Positions 53,301 to 63,738 of a DNA stretch of 64,000 nucleotides are shown here, one piece after another. Source of the DNA: Shouchella oshimensis (GTDB taxonomy: Bacteria > Bacillota > Bacilli > Bacillales > Bacillaceae_D). Each line of letters opens with the position of its first letter. The first letter of the stretch is position 1. Below the pieces are notes generated by a model that saw only the letters and a program-made list of their open reading frames with translations, was not told the origin of the DNA and did not search any database. The DNA lies in NCBI RefSeq assembly GCF_002019765.1, contig NZ_KV917380.1, positions 1,569,858-1,633,857 on the forward strand. Reading direction: 5' to 3'. The position numbers and the translations under genes are program-made.

Positions 53301-54968
53301 TTACACTTCCATAATAATTGGAAGAATCATTGGCTTCCTTTTTGTTCTTTCGTATAAGAAAGGTCCTAGTAAGTCCGAAATCTCATTTTTAATTTCAGAC
53401 CATTGGTTTGTTTTCCGTTCCATTACTTGATGCAAGTGAGCAGTAAGTAATTTTTGAGCTTCATGAATTAAGTCCCCAGACTCCCGCATATAAACGAAGC
53501 CTCTAGATATTAAGTCAGGCCCTGCAGTCACTTTATATTCCTTCATATCCAAACTAACGACTACAATGACGAGACCCTCTTCAGATAAAATTCGGCGGTC
53601 ACGTAAAACAATGTTCCCAATATCGCCAATGCCGTTTCCATCCACATAAACAGAACCAGAAGGAATTTTTCCAACAACACCAGCTTCATTTGGATGAAGA
53701 GCTAAGACGTCGCCATTGTCCATAATAAAGCAATTATCGGCTGGTACTCCACAAGCTTGCGCCAGCTTATTATGGGTTTTTAACATCCGGTATTCGCCAT
53801 GTATCGGTAAGAAATATTGCGGCTTCATTAAGCGAAGCATTAACTTTTGCTCTTCTTGTCCACCGTGGCCAGACGTATGAATATCGTTAAGTGGTCCATG
53901 AATAACATTTGCACCAGCCCGATAAAGTTGATTAATAATTTTACCGACAGATAATGTATTTCCAGGGATTGGAGAGCTTGAAAAGACAACCGTATCACCA
54001 GGGATAATCTGAATTTGACGATGAGTACCAAATGCTATACGAGACAAGGCAGCCATTGGCTCTCCTTGACTACCGGTACATAGAATCGTTACTTGGTTAT
54101 CAGGAAGCTTATTTAATTGAGAGTGCTCAATAAATGTTCCTTTTGGTGCGACAATATGTCCTAACTCTTGTCCAATTGCTATAGCTGAATCCATGGAACG
54201 ACCGAACACACAAACTTTACGGTTATTCGCAACTGCCGCCTCGATGACTTGCTGCAATCGATGGATATTGGAAGCGAAAGTAGCAAAAATGACTCGACCA
54301 TCGACTTTGCGGAAAATATTGTTGATGCTATCACCAACTTTTCGTTCAGACATGGTGAAGTCTGGAATTTCACTATTAGTACTATCGGACAATAGGCAAA
54401 GGACGCCTTCTTCGCCGATTTTAGCCATCTTAGTTAAATTAGCTGGTTCTCCTACAGGTGTAAAGTCAAACTTAAAGTCTCCAGTATGAACAACATTTCC
54501 TGGAGGGGTTTTTACTACAATTCCATAAGACTCAGGAATACTATGGGTTGTCCGGAAAAAAGAGACGGCGGTTTTCGTAAACTTCACAACTTGGTCTTCC
54601 GCTATTGGATGCAGCTTCGCATTTCGAAGCAAACCATGCTCTTCTAACTTTCCTTTTAACAGTCCAAGTGCAAGCTTTCCACCATATACGTCAATATTTA
54701 GCTCTCTTAATAAATAAGGGATGCCACCAATATGATCTTCGTGACCATGGGTAATAAATAAGCCTTTAATTTTATCTTTGTTTTTCACGAGGTACGTATA
54801 GTCTGGGATGACATAGTCGATGCCAAGTAAATCATCTTCTGGAAACATAATGCCTGCGTCAATAAGAATGATTTCATCTTGGAACTGAACACCGTATGTA
54901 TTTTTCCCAATCTCACCCATACCCCCGAGAGCAAATACAGCGGTTTGATTGTTCTTTACTTGTTTCAT
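53301..54968 (-). CDS. rnjA: Ribonuclease J1
   Basis: A 555-residue beta-CASP metallo-beta-lactamase enzyme with 5'-to-3' exonuclease and endonuclease activity, central to mRNA turnover and rRNA maturation. The metal motif HGHEDHIGG is near residue 74, HTGDFKFD near 163, and the beta-CASP motifs [14 protein letters not shown] and [10 protein letters not shown] are near 310 and 368; the C-terminal domain follows. The ATG immediately follows the rpoY stop TAA with no gap and a weak ribosome site, so it is probably translationally coupled. Confidence 0.97.
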   Translation of the reverse strand: MKQVKNNQTAVFALGGMGEIGKNTYGVQFQDEIILIDAGIMFPEDDLLGIDYVIPDYTYLVKNKDKIKGLFITHGHEDHIGGIPYLLRELNIDVYGGKLALGLLKGKLEEHGLLRNAKLHPIAEDQVVKFTKTAVSFFRTTHSIPESYGIVVKTPPGNVVHTGDFKFDFTPVGEPANLTKMAKIGEEGVLCLLSDSTNSEIPDFTMSERKVGDSINNIFRKVDGRVIFATFASNIHRLQQVIEAAVANNRKVCVFGRSMDSAIAIGQELGHIVAPKGTFIEHSQLNKLPDNQVTILCTGSQGEPMAALSRIAFGTHRQIQIIPGDTVVFSSSPIPGNTLSVGKIINQLYRAGANVIHGPLNDIHTSGHGGQEEQKLMLRLMKPQYFLPIHGEYRMLKTHNKLAQACGVPADNCFIMDNGDVLALHPNEAGVVGKIPSGSVYVDGNGIGDIGNIVLRDRRILSEEGLVIVVVSLDMKEYKVTAGPDLISRGFVYMRESGDLIHEAQKLLTAHLHQVMERKTNQWSEIKNEISDLLGPFLYERTKRKPMILPIIMEV

Positions 54969-55178
54969 TTATCCATTCACAACCTTATAACCGTCACGTT
55001 GCTGTTCATATTCTAAAAACGAGCCTGTGAGCGGTGTAATGTATTCAATATTGTAAGGGTGTTCGATTAATTTAGCCCGAACATCACTTACACTTTCAGC
55101 CTCAATATATAGAGAATTTGTGCGCTCTCTTACCGGCGCCTGTGTATAATTTTCTTGAAAAAACACTTTAAAGATCAT
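54969..55178 (-). CDS. rpoY: RNA polymerase epsilon subunit
   Basis: A 69-residue small subunit of Firmicute RNA polymerase, matching YkzG: IFKVFFQENYTQAPVRERTNSLYIEAESVSDVRAKL. It binds near the bridge region of the polymerase and resembles phage inhibitor Gp2. ATG 55178 follows AAGGAGAGG. It is co-transcribed with rnjA, as in B. subtilis. Confidence 0.95.
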   Translation of the reverse strand: MIFKVFFQENYTQAPVRERTNSLYIEAESVSDVRAKLIEHPYNIEYITPLTGSFLEYEQQRDGYKVVNG

Positions 55179-55213
55179 GATTAAACCTCTCCTTTTAATA
55201 CCATTGTTTATCT

Positions 55214-55242
55214 ATTATATCGGAAATAACGCTTTTTAGAAA
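55214..55242 (-). promoter_or_regulatory. Candidate promoter of rpoY-rnjA
   Basis: On the minus strand TATAAT (55219-55214) with TTTCTA (55242-55237) at 17 bases. The -10 is good, the -35 weak. Confidence 0.4.
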
Positions 55243-55247
55243 TGCCA

Positions 55248-55284
55248 AAAAGCCAACCCGTATAAATAATACCGGATGGCTTCA
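55248..55284 (-). terminator. Second hairpin upstream of rpoY
   Basis: On the minus strand GCCATCCGG pairs imperfectly with CGGGTTGGC, followed by TTTTTGG. With the def terminator it brackets about 106 bases with no evident gene. Confidence 0.5.
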
Positions 55285-55390
55285 AGTCTTTCCACAATTA
55301 AGTTGGATTACACATCAAGAAATAAAGACTTTGGCAAAAGATCTTTGCACCGTTTTAAGAGTTTTTCACGCCACTTTTTTAACAAAAGAA

Positions 55391-55455
55391 AAACCCCCTC
55401 TCTCGTTGTTTTGTTCCTAGTGTGTGTTGCCAAACAAAATAAACACGAGGGGGTT
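55391..55455 (-). terminator. Terminator of def
   Basis: On the minus strand AACCCCCTCGTG plus a T/A-rich arm pairs with the complementary arm ending GAGGGGGTT, followed by TTTTCTTTTG. The stem exceeds 20 pairs with small bulges. Confidence 0.85.
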
Positions 55456-55463
55456 ATTGGAAA

Positions 55464-56015
55464 TTAAAGAGCGAAGCCAGGAAGTGGCTGCTTGAATTTA
55501 TCTTCAAGCCCTTCAATTCGATCATAGAACATGATCCCATCTAAGTGATCAAGCTCATGTTGAAAGACGATAGCAATATAACCACGTAAGCGTAATGTAA
55601 CCTCTTCGTTATTATGATCGATGCCTTTTACGGTTAATCGAGCATGTCTTGGCACAACCCCGTCTACTTCACGGTCAACAGAGAGGCACCCTTCACCGCT
55701 ATCCAACTGATTTTGTTCTACAGAATGGCTAATGACTTTAGGATTGGCGATGCCAAGGCTATAGAGCTTGTCGTTTTCATCTGTTGCATGTACAGCGAAT
55801 AATCGTTTTGAAACACCGATTTGTGGAGCCGCAAGACCAACACCAGGGCGTAAATCGTATGTTTCTGCGGTTTCAGGGTCTTGACTATTTTTTAAAAACT
55901 CAAGCATGGAAAGCAATGTTGCTCTATCTTCTTGACTTAATGGGGTTTCTACAGGCTCTGCCACTTTCCTTAACACAGGATGTCCCTCACGAACCACATC
56001 TTTCATTGTGATCAT
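55464..56015 (-). CDS. def: Peptide deformylase
   Basis: A 183-residue metallo-hydrolase that removes the formyl group from new proteins. The three motifs are GVGLAAPQIG near residue 59, EGCLSV near 108 and QHELDHLDG near 152 with the HExxH-type metal site. It belongs to the longer Gram-positive type (DefB/YkrB, 184 residues). ATG 56015 follows AGGAGTGAG; the MITM start matches DefB. Confidence 0.97.
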   Translation of the reverse strand: MITMKDVVREGHPVLRKVAEPVETPLSQEDRATLLSMLEFLKNSQDPETAETYDLRPGVGLAAPQIGVSKRLFAVHATDENDKLYSLGIANPKVISHSVEQNQLDSGEGCLSVDREVDGVVPRHARLTVKGIDHNNEEVTLRLRGYIAIVFQHELDHLDGIMFYDRIEGLEDKFKQPLPGFAL

Positions 56016-56080
56016 ATGGATCTCACTCCTTTACTTATCTTTCAATAGTTTAAGGATAAATAATCCGATGTGCAAGCAGA

Positions 56081-56115
56081 AAAAAGCGACACGAACAACT
56101 CGCGTCGCTTTTTTT
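56081..56115. terminator. Terminator of the YjcZ-like gene
   Basis: AAAAGCGACACGA and TCGCGTCGCTTTT pair through an ACAAC loop with one mismatch; T runs lie on both strands. Confidence 0.82.
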
Positions 56116-56117
56116 GA

Positions 56118-56354
56118 TTATTTTTTTGGACCAGGGCCAGGACCTTGATAACCGCCACAGTCTGGACCTTCCTCTATACCACCAGAGAACCAAGATGCGC
56201 CAACAATAATTAGAAGGATGAAAAGAACAACGATTAACGCAAATCCTTTTCCACCGCCACCTCCACAATGGTGCCCATAACCGTAACCATACCCATAAGG
56301 CTCACAGCATTGATCGTAACCATAGTTATATCCGTACTTTTCTCCATAACTCAT
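56118..56354 (-). CDS. YjcZ-family sporulation membrane protein, extended form
   Basis: A 78-residue protein. A Tyr/Gly-rich N terminus with Cys-Cys (about residues 1-35) leads into the family core [20 protein letters not shown] (about 37-56, one membrane helix) and a Gly/Pro-rich tail ending PGPGPKK. Common YjcZ proteins are only 25-50 residues long, so both ends are extended here. Relatives are found in spores; the function is unknown. ATG 56354 follows AAGGAGGAAC. Confidence 0.82.
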   Translation of the reverse strand: MSYGEKYGYNYGYDQCCEPYGYGYGYGHHCGGGGGKGFALIVVLFILLIIVGASWFSGGIEEGPDCGGYQGPGPGPKK

Positions 56355-56542
56355 TTAAAGTTCCTCCTTTAATAACCGCCACTAGGCGATTTATATCCAC
56401 ATCCTATGCAAGAAAGAAAAAAGTGTTTGGATAAATGCCTATATCTTTTTTTATAATAGTAAAAGCTTGCCAAATGATCTATTGTTAGATATTGTGAGAG
56501 AAGAGAAAAAAGAGTTGAGAAAGCTCGAAGGAGGAGAAGTTT

Positions 56543-57193
56543 TTGTCGAAAAGGTTTATAGCGACCGTGGCATTTTCAAGCTTGTTTTTAGTAGCCTGTG
56601 GACAAACAGCAACCGAGTCGATTCATAGTTCATTAGAAGAGGCCGCTGAAATAGAAAACGAAGGATTTGATGAGCAACAACAGCCGATGATGGATGCGGA
56701 AGAACATGAAGCTGAGCTGTATTCACAAATTGTTGATTTGGACATGGATGCTTATGATGAAATCGTTCGCTTAGCAGATGAAGCTATTGCTTCTGTAGGT
56801 GAGAGACGAGAGTTACTTGCAAATGAACAAGAAAGCATTGAAGAAGGATACAATGTGTTTGAGAATGCTGTAGCTGATTTTTCAGAGCTTGAAGATGAAA
56901 ATTTACTTAACTTAGCAAACGATGTTCAAGAAGCGATGGACAATCGTTATGCCAGTTATCAAGACCTACATACTATTTATGAAGAATCGTTAAACTTGGA
57001 TGAACAGCTTTATGAAATGTTAAAAGACGAAGAGTTAGACGCTGAAACTCTGACAGCTCATATTGAAGAAACAAACCAAAAGTATGAAGAGCGTCGTGAA
57101 GCCACAGAGCAATTCAATGAACATACAACGGCTTATAATGACGCAAAGCGAGCTTTTTATGAAGCGTCTGATTTAGAAGTACGGTTTGAATAA
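56543..57193 (+). CDS. ykyA: YkyA-like lipoprotein (putative cell-wall-binding)
   Basis: A 216-residue acidic lipoprotein. The signal peptide ends with the lipobox LVAC (cysteine near residue 19), so it is anchored to the outer face of the membrane. The rest is predicted to be long coiled-coil helices with many Glu residues. Its place directly before pdhA is the same as YkyA of B. subtilis. The start is TTG 56543 after GGAGGAG by 7 bases. A role in the envelope is assumed from family names only. Confidence 0.88.
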   Translation: MSKRFIATVAFSSLFLVACGQTATESIHSSLEEAAEIENEGFDEQQQPMMDAEEHEAELYSQIVDLDMDAYDEIVRLADEAIASVGERRELLANEQESIEEGYNVFENAVADFSELEDENLLNLANDVQEAMDNRYASYQDLHTIYEESLNLDEQLYEMLKDEELDAETLTAHIEETNQKYEERREATEQFNEHTTAYNDAKRAFYEASDLEVRFE

Positions 57194-57210
57194 GTGTAGG
57201 TAAGCTTACT

Positions 57211-57268
57211 TGTACACCCTCTCTCAAAACACACTGTAAAAAGTGGAAATGGAGGAGGGTGTTTTTAA
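57211..57268 (+). terminator. Likely terminator of ykyA
   Basis: ACACCCTC (57211-57218) pairs with GAGGGTGT (about 57256-57263), with an inner CACAC/AGTG stem in the loop, followed by TTTTT. Confidence 0.65.
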
Positions 57269-58787
<1,519 letters not shown>

Positions 58788-58790
58788 CCC

Positions 58791-59768
58791 ATGGGTAATT
58801 GGACAATGGCACAAGCGATTACGGATGCCATGCGTAATGAGCTTAACAAAAATGAAGATGTACTCGTTTTTGGTGAAGATGTCGGTCAAAACGGCGGCGT
58901 TTTCCGTGTAACAGAAGGTTTACAAAAAGAATTCGGTGAAGATCGTGTGTTTGATACACCATTAGCAGAGTCTGGTATTGGTGGATTAGCAATTGGTCTT
59001 GCACTTACTGGACACCGTCCGGTTATGGAAATTCAATTCTTTGGATTCGTGTTTGAAGTATTTGATTCTATTGCTGGTCAAATGTCTCGTTGGCGCTATC
59101 GTTCAGGTAACAAGCAAACCATGCCTGTCACTGTACGTTCACCATTTGGTGGAGGCGTAAAAACACCTGAGATGCACGCTGATTCTTTAGAAGGATTAAT
59201 GGCGCAAACACCAGGTTTAAAAGTAGTTATTCCTTCTAATCCTTACGATGCAAAAGGGTTATTAATTTCAGCGATTCGTGATAACGATCCTGTTGTATTC
59301 CTTGAGCATATGAAATTGTATCGTTCATTCCGTCAAGACGTACCTGAAGAAGAATACACGATTGAGCTTGGAAAAGCAGACATTAAGCGTGAAGGAAAAG
59401 ATATTACGATGATCGCTTACGGCGCAATGGTACAAGCTTCAATGAAAGCTGCTGAAGAGCTTGCTGAAGAAGGCATTGAAGCAGAAGTCATTGACTTAAT
59501 GACAGTTGCCCCATTCGATGTTGAGACGGTTATTGCTTCTGTTGAAAAAACAAACCGCGCAATTGTTATACAAGAAGCGCAAAAACAAGCTGGAATCGCG
59601 TCACAAATCGTTGCTGAAATTACTGAGCGTGCGATTCTTTCTTTAGAAGCACCTGTTCTTCGTGTAACATCACCTGATACGGTTTATCCATTCGCTGCAG
59701 TTGAAGATGCTTGGTTACCGAACCCAGCTATTATTGTAGAAAAAGCAAAAGAAGTAATAAACTTCTAA
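58791..59768 (+). CDS. pdhB: Pyruvate dehydrogenase E1 beta
   Basis: A 325-residue partner of PdhA, paralogous to BkdAB. It starts with [17 protein letters not shown], followed by [34 protein letters not shown] and [19 protein letters not shown]. Together the E1 subunits decarboxylate pyruvate and acetylate lipoyl groups on PdhC. ATG 58791 is 3 bases after the pdhA stop; AAAGGAG lies inside the end of pdhA. Confidence 0.97.
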   Translation: MGNWTMAQAITDAMRNELNKNEDVLVFGEDVGQNGGVFRVTEGLQKEFGEDRVFDTPLAESGIGGLAIGLALTGHRPVMEIQFFGFVFEVFDSIAGQMSRWRYRSGNKQTMPVTVRSPFGGGVKTPEMHADSLEGLMAQTPGLKVVIPSNPYDAKGLLISAIRDNDPVVFLEHMKLYRSFRQDVPEEEYTIELGKADIKREGKDITMIAYGAMVQASMKAAEELAEEGIEAEVIDLMTVAPFDVETVIASVEKTNRAIVIQEAQKQAGIASQIVAEITERAILSLEAPVLRVTSPDTVYPFAAVEDAWLPNPAIIVEKAKEVINF

Positions 59769-59777
59769 GAAAATTTT

Positions 59778-59820
59778 AAGAAAGAAACGAAGCTAGTCGA
59801 AAACTAGGTCGTTCTTTCTT
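59778..59820 (+). other. Stable hairpin between pdhB and pdhC
   Basis: AAGAAAGAA, CGA and CTAGT on the left pair with ACTAG, TCG and TTCTTTCTT on the right around CGAA, with small bulges. It is followed by TTATAG, so termination would be partial; it may set the E1 to E2/E3 ratio or mark a processing site. Confidence 0.65.
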
Positions 59821-59864
59821 TTATAGAGATTAAATTCGAGTTATAATGAAGGAGGCGCTTAGCC

Positions 59865-61151
59865 GTGGCTTATAAATATAAACTGCCAGAAGTGGGCGAA
59901 GGAATCCATGAAGGCGAAATTGTAAAATGGTTTGTTAAAGAAGGCGACGAAGTTAAAGAGGATGATATTCTTCTTGAAGTGCAAAACGACAAATCTGTAG
60001 TGGAACTGCCATCGCCAGTTGATGGTAAAGTACTTGAGGTAAAAGTAGACGAAGGTACAACCAGCTATGTTGGAGACGTTATTTTAGTCATTGATGACGG
60101 TTCTGAAGATGATGGCGAGGAAGAAAGCGGAAGCGATGAGTCTGCTAAAGAAGAAAAATCAGAAGCAGCATCGGCTGAGAAAACAGAAGAAAAACCTTCT
60201 GAATCAGCTGATTCAGAATCAAGCGATGGTGCCCGTGTTATTGCAATGCCATCGGTACGTAAGTATGCACGTGAAAAAGGTGTTTCCATTTCAAGCGTTA
60301 AAGGTTCAGGGAAAAATGGACGTGTTGTAAAAGAAGACATTGATGCATTCTTATCTGGTGATCAAAGCGATGAAACAACTTCATCAGCAGATCAACGTGA
60401 AGAAAAATCAGCGAAACCAACAACATCTGCACCTGCTGCTTCTAGCGAACAACTTGAAGAACGTGTACCGCTTAAAGGAATCCGTAAAGCAATTGCAAAA
60501 GCAATGGTGAAGTCAAAACAGACAGCGCCTCACGTAACGCATCTTGATGAAATTGATGTAACAGCACTTGTTGCTCATCGTAAGCAGTACAAGCAAGTTG
60601 CAGCAGATCAAGGTACAAAATTAACGTATCTTCCTTACGTTGTAAAAGCATTAACATCAGCCATTCGTAAGTACCCCGCACTTAATGCATCTATTGATGA
60701 CGAAGCAGGCGAAATTGTTTACAAAAAGTACTTTAACATCGGAATCGCGGCAGACACTGAGCAAGGTTTAGTTGTTCCAGTTGTTAAAGACGCAGACCGT
60801 AAATCAATCTTCCAATTGGCAGATGAAATTAATGAGCTAGCAGTAAAAGCCCGTGATGGAAAGCTTTCAAGTGCGGAAATGCAAGGTGGATCTGCAACGA
60901 TTTCAAACCTTGGTTCTGCAAGTGGACAATGGTTCACACCAGTAATTAACCACCCAGAAGTAATGATTCTTGGGATTGGTCGAATTGAAGAGAAGCCAGT
61001 TGTAAAAGATGGCGAAATTGTTGTGGGTACAATGTTATCACTATCAATTAGCTACGATCACCGTTTAATTGATGGTGTAACGGCACAAAGCGCTTTAAAT
61101 CAGATTAAGCGATTGCTTAATGACCCACAATTACTATTGATGGAGGGGTAA
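59865..61151 (+). CDS. pdhC: Pyruvate dehydrogenase E2 (dihydrolipoamide acetyltransferase)
   Basis: A 428-residue core subunit with one lipoyl domain (about 1-78; lipoyl-lysine in QNDKSVVEL), an acidic Glu/Ser-rich linker, a subunit-binding domain ([32 protein letters not shown]) and the catalytic domain with SYDHRLIDG at the active site. The start is GTG 59865 after GAAGGAGGCGC. It transfers acetyl groups to CoA. The E1 and E2 genes are separated by a hairpin. Confidence 0.97.
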   Translation: MAYKYKLPEVGEGIHEGEIVKWFVKEGDEVKEDDILLEVQNDKSVVELPSPVDGKVLEVKVDEGTTSYVGDVILVIDDGSEDDGEEESGSDESAKEEKSEAASAEKTEEKPSESADSESSDGARVIAMPSVRKYAREKGVSISSVKGSGKNGRVVKEDIDAFLSGDQSDETTSSADQREEKSAKPTTSAPAASSEQLEERVPLKGIRKAIAKAMVKSKQTAPHVTHLDEIDVTALVAHRKQYKQVAADQGTKLTYLPYVVKALTSAIRKYPALNASIDDEAGEIVYKKYFNIGIAADTEQGLVVPVVKDADRKSIFQLADEINELAVKARDGKLSSAEMQGGSATISNLGSASGQWFTPVINHPEVMILGIGRIEEKPVVKDGEIVVGTMLSLSISYDHRLIDGVTAQSALNQIKRLLNDPQLLLMEG

Positions 61152-61154
61152 GAC

Positions 61155-62561
61155 ATGGTTGTAGGAGATTTCGCACAAGAAGTAGATACGCTCGTAATCG
61201 GTTCTGGTCCAGGAGGCTACGTTGCGGCAATTCGCGCAGCGCAGCTTGGACAGAAAGTAACTATTGTAGAAAAAGACAGCATGGGTGGCGCTTGTTTAAA
61301 CGTTGGATGTATTCCTTCAAAAGCATTAATTCAGGCAGGACATCGTGCACACCAAGCAAAATCTTCTGAAGACATGGGAATTGTTGCTGAGAAGGTAACA
61401 GTGAACTTCGATAAAGTCCAAGAGTGGAAAGGTTCTGTTGTTAAGAAATTAACAGGAGGCGTGGAAGGACTTTTAAAAGGTAATAAAGTGGAAATCATCC
61501 GTGGAGAAGCTTATTTTTCTGGAGAAGATTCCGTTAAAATTATGGATGAAAAGAACTCAAGCACATACAAGTTTAAAAACTGTATTATTGCAACAGGTTC
61601 TCGTCCAATTGAAATCCCATCATTTAAGTACACAGACCGTGTAATCAATTCAACTGGTGCTCTTGCATTAAAAGAAGTACCAAAGAAAATGGTTGTTATT
61701 GGTGGCGGGTATATCGGTATTGAGCTTACAGGTGCATATGCTAACCTAGGTACCGAAATTACTGTACTTGAAGGATCCAAACAAATCTTGCCTGGCTTTG
61801 AAAAACAAATGGCGAAACTAGTTGAAAAGAAATTAAAAGCCAATCATGTAACATTCCACACAGAAGCAATGGCTAAAGGCGTGGAAGAAACAGATAAAGG
61901 CGTAAAAGTAACAGCAGAAGTAAAAGGTGAAGAGACGGTTATTGAAGCTGATTATGTTCTTGTTACAGTTGGTCGTACACCGAATACAGACGAACTTGGT
62001 CTCGAAGGAATCGGCGTTGAAATGACTGATCGTGGACTTGTTAAGATTGACAAGCAATGTCGTACAAATGTGAAAAACATTTATGCGATTGGTGATATCG
62101 TTCCTGGTCCAGCGCTTGCACATAAAGCATCTTATGAAGCAAAAATTGCAGCTGAAGCGATTAGCGGCGAAGCGTCTGAAATTGACTATCTTGCTATTCC
62201 AGCAGTATGTTTTTCTGAACCAGAGCTTGCAACAGTTGGTTATACAGAAGCAGAAGCAAAAGAAGCTGGTTATGATGCAAAAGCGGCGAAATTCCCATTT
62301 GCAGCAAACGGCCGTGCGTTGTCTCTTAATGACACAGAAGGCTTCATGAAGCTTGTAACACGTAAAGAAGATGGCTTAGTTATCGGTGCTCAAATTGCAG
62401 GTCCAAATGCTTCAGATATGATTGCTGAAGTAGGTCTTGCGATTGAAGCTGGTATGACTGCTGAAGATATTGCTCTTACCATTCATGCTCACCCTTCTCT
62501 TGGGGAGATTACTATGGAAACAGCGGAAGTAGCCCTTGGAACACCAATACACACAATGTAA
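61155..62561 (+). CDS. pdhD: Dihydrolipoamide dehydrogenase of the pyruvate complex (E3)
   Basis: A 468-residue FAD enzyme reoxidising lipoamide with NAD+. FAD loop [14 protein letters not shown], redox disulfide [16 protein letters not shown] loop [15 protein letters not shown] and the active-site HAHPSLGE are visible. ATG 61155 follows GGAGGGG by 7 bases and lies 3 bases after pdhC. It probably also serves 2-oxoglutarate dehydrogenase, as usual for PdhD in Bacillus. Confidence 0.97.
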   Translation: MVVGDFAQEVDTLVIGSGPGGYVAAIRAAQLGQKVTIVEKDSMGGACLNVGCIPSKALIQAGHRAHQAKSSEDMGIVAEKVTVNFDKVQEWKGSVVKKLTGGVEGLLKGNKVEIIRGEAYFSGEDSVKIMDEKNSSTYKFKNCIIATGSRPIEIPSFKYTDRVINSTGALALKEVPKKMVVIGGGYIGIELTGAYANLGTEITVLEGSKQILPGFEKQMAKLVEKKLKANHVTFHTEAMAKGVEETDKGVKVTAEVKGEETVIEADYVLVTVGRTPNTDELGLEGIGVEMTDRGLVKIDKQCRTNVKNIYAIGDIVPGPALAHKASYEAKIAAEAISGEASEIDYLAIPAVCFSEPELATVGYTEAEAKEAGYDAKAAKFPFAANGRALSLNDTEGFMKLVTRKEDGLVIGAQIAGPNASDMIAEVGLAIEAGMTAEDIALTIHAHPSLGEITMETAEVALGTPIHTM

Positions 62562-62571
62562 TACATTCATT

Positions 62572-62610
62572 ACCCCTTATGTGATTTCGATCATAATAAG
62601 GGGTTTTTTT
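62572..62610 (+). terminator. Terminator of the pdh operon
   Basis: ACCCCTTAT (62572-62580) and ATAAGGGGT (62596-62604) pair exactly, with a small inner GAT/ATC stem, followed by a T run. Confidence 0.9.
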
Positions 62611-62652
62611 ATGTGTTAAAAAAATAATGTAAGAAATCCTTTCAAAAAAAGA

Positions 62653-62680
62653 TTGGCAAACGGTTAATGTGTGCTATAAT
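62653..62680 (+). promoter_or_regulatory. Sigma-A promoter of the peptide transporter operon
   Basis: TTGGCA (62653-62658) and TATAAT (62675-62680) with a 16-base spacer, 38 bases before the first gene. Confidence 0.7.
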
Positions 62681-62718
62681 TATCAAAAAATTAGCAAATT
62701 AAATTAACGGAGGTACAG

Positions 62719-63738
62719 ATGGGAAAGCCGTTACTAGAGCTGAAGAATGTTAAGACCTATTTTCAAGTGAACAAGCATCGTCTCGTTAAAGCTGTAGATG
62801 ACGTTAGTTTCCACATTGACCAGAATGAAGTTGTCGCTTTAGTAGGAGAGTCCGGTAGTGGAAAAAGTATGACGTCCATGTCCATTATGGGTTTAGTAGA
62901 CTCACCGGGAAAAGTGACAGGCGCCATTACGTTAAATGGTACTGACTTAAATACGTTGTCTGCTAAAAAACTAGACAAGTTTCGTGGGAAAGACATTGCG
63001 ATGATTTTTCAAGAGCCAATGACCTCATTAAACCCTGTGTTCTCAGTCGGAAATCAGATTATTGAAACAATCCGAAAGCATACGAATGTGTCGAAGAATC
63101 AGGCGAAAAAACGTGCAATTGAATTATTAAAGCTTGTTGGTTTTAGCAGGGCTGAAGAAAGCTTAACAGAATTCCCACATCAACTTTCTGGGGGAATGAG
63201 ACAGCGTGTCATGATCGCTATGGCTATGTCTTGTAACCCGAAGCTATTAATTGCAGACGAGCCTACAACTGCTTTAGATGTAACCATTCAACAGCAGATT
63301 TTAGATCTCATGATTAAAGTGAAAAATGAGTTTCAATCTTCTATTCTATTAATTACCCATGATCTAGGAGTCGTAGCGGAAACAGCGGATCGAGTACTTG
63401 TGATGTACGGAGGACAAATTGTGGAAGAGGCACCTGCTTATGAATTGTTTACAAGCCCAAGTCACCCTTATACTCAAGGTCTGTTAAAAAGTATGCCAAA
63501 TTTAGAGGACGATAAGGAACGTTTAGAGGCGATAAGAGGGATGGTTCCACCAGCTCATCAATTTCCTTCTGGATGTCGATTCGCATCAAGGTGCGATTAT
63601 GCAACCGATGTCTGCAACGACGTTTTGCCGGAATTAGTTAAGACCGAAGGGGCACGTAAAGTTCGCTGTCTTATGTATCAAGAAGGTTCATTAACGCCTA
63701 ACGAACAACGTCTTCAGGAGAGAGAGGTTCATTCATGA
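62719..63738 (+). CDS. Oligopeptide/dipeptide ABC transporter ATP-binding protein (OppD/DppD type)
   Basis: A 339-residue ATPase driving import of peptides. Walker A GESGSGKSMTSMSIMG is near residue 40, the Q loop IFQEPMTSLNPVF near 95, signature LSGGMRQRVMIAMAMS near 155 and Walker B LLIADEPTTALD near 175. The oligopeptide-type C-terminal extension with the cysteine set CRFASRCDYATDVCND is present. ATG 62719 follows ACGGAGGTAC. With a promoter just upstream it begins the operon; the permease and binding-protein genes must lie beyond the window. Confidence 0.94.
   Translation: MGKPLLELKNVKTYFQVNKHRLVKAVDDVSFHIDQNEVVALVGESGSGKSMTSMSIMGLVDSPGKVTGAITLNGTDLNTLSAKKLDKFRGKDIAMIFQEPMTSLNPVFSVGNQIIETIRKHTNVSKNQAKKRAIELLKLVGFSRAEESLTEFPHQLSGGMRQRVMIAMAMSCNPKLLIADEPTTALDVTIQQQILDLMIKVKNEFQSSILLITHDLGVVAETADRVLVMYGGQIVEEAPAYELFTSPSHPYTQGLLKSMPNLEDDKERLEAIRGMVPPAHQFPSGCRFASRCDYATDVCNDVLPELVKTEGARKVRCLMYQEGSLTPNEQRLQEREVHS

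Noticed and set aside
53840-54489. Several overlapping frames on both strands within rnjA
   Set aside because: All are shadows of a conserved RNase J1 coding sequence.
55276-55467. Plus-strand 63-codon frame between rpoY and def
   Set aside because: No ribosome site, basic random-like composition, and it lies over a minus-strand terminator.
59842-59847. TATAAT before pdhC as an internal promoter
   Set aside because: No -35 at the right distance, and transcription would start at the ribosome site itself.
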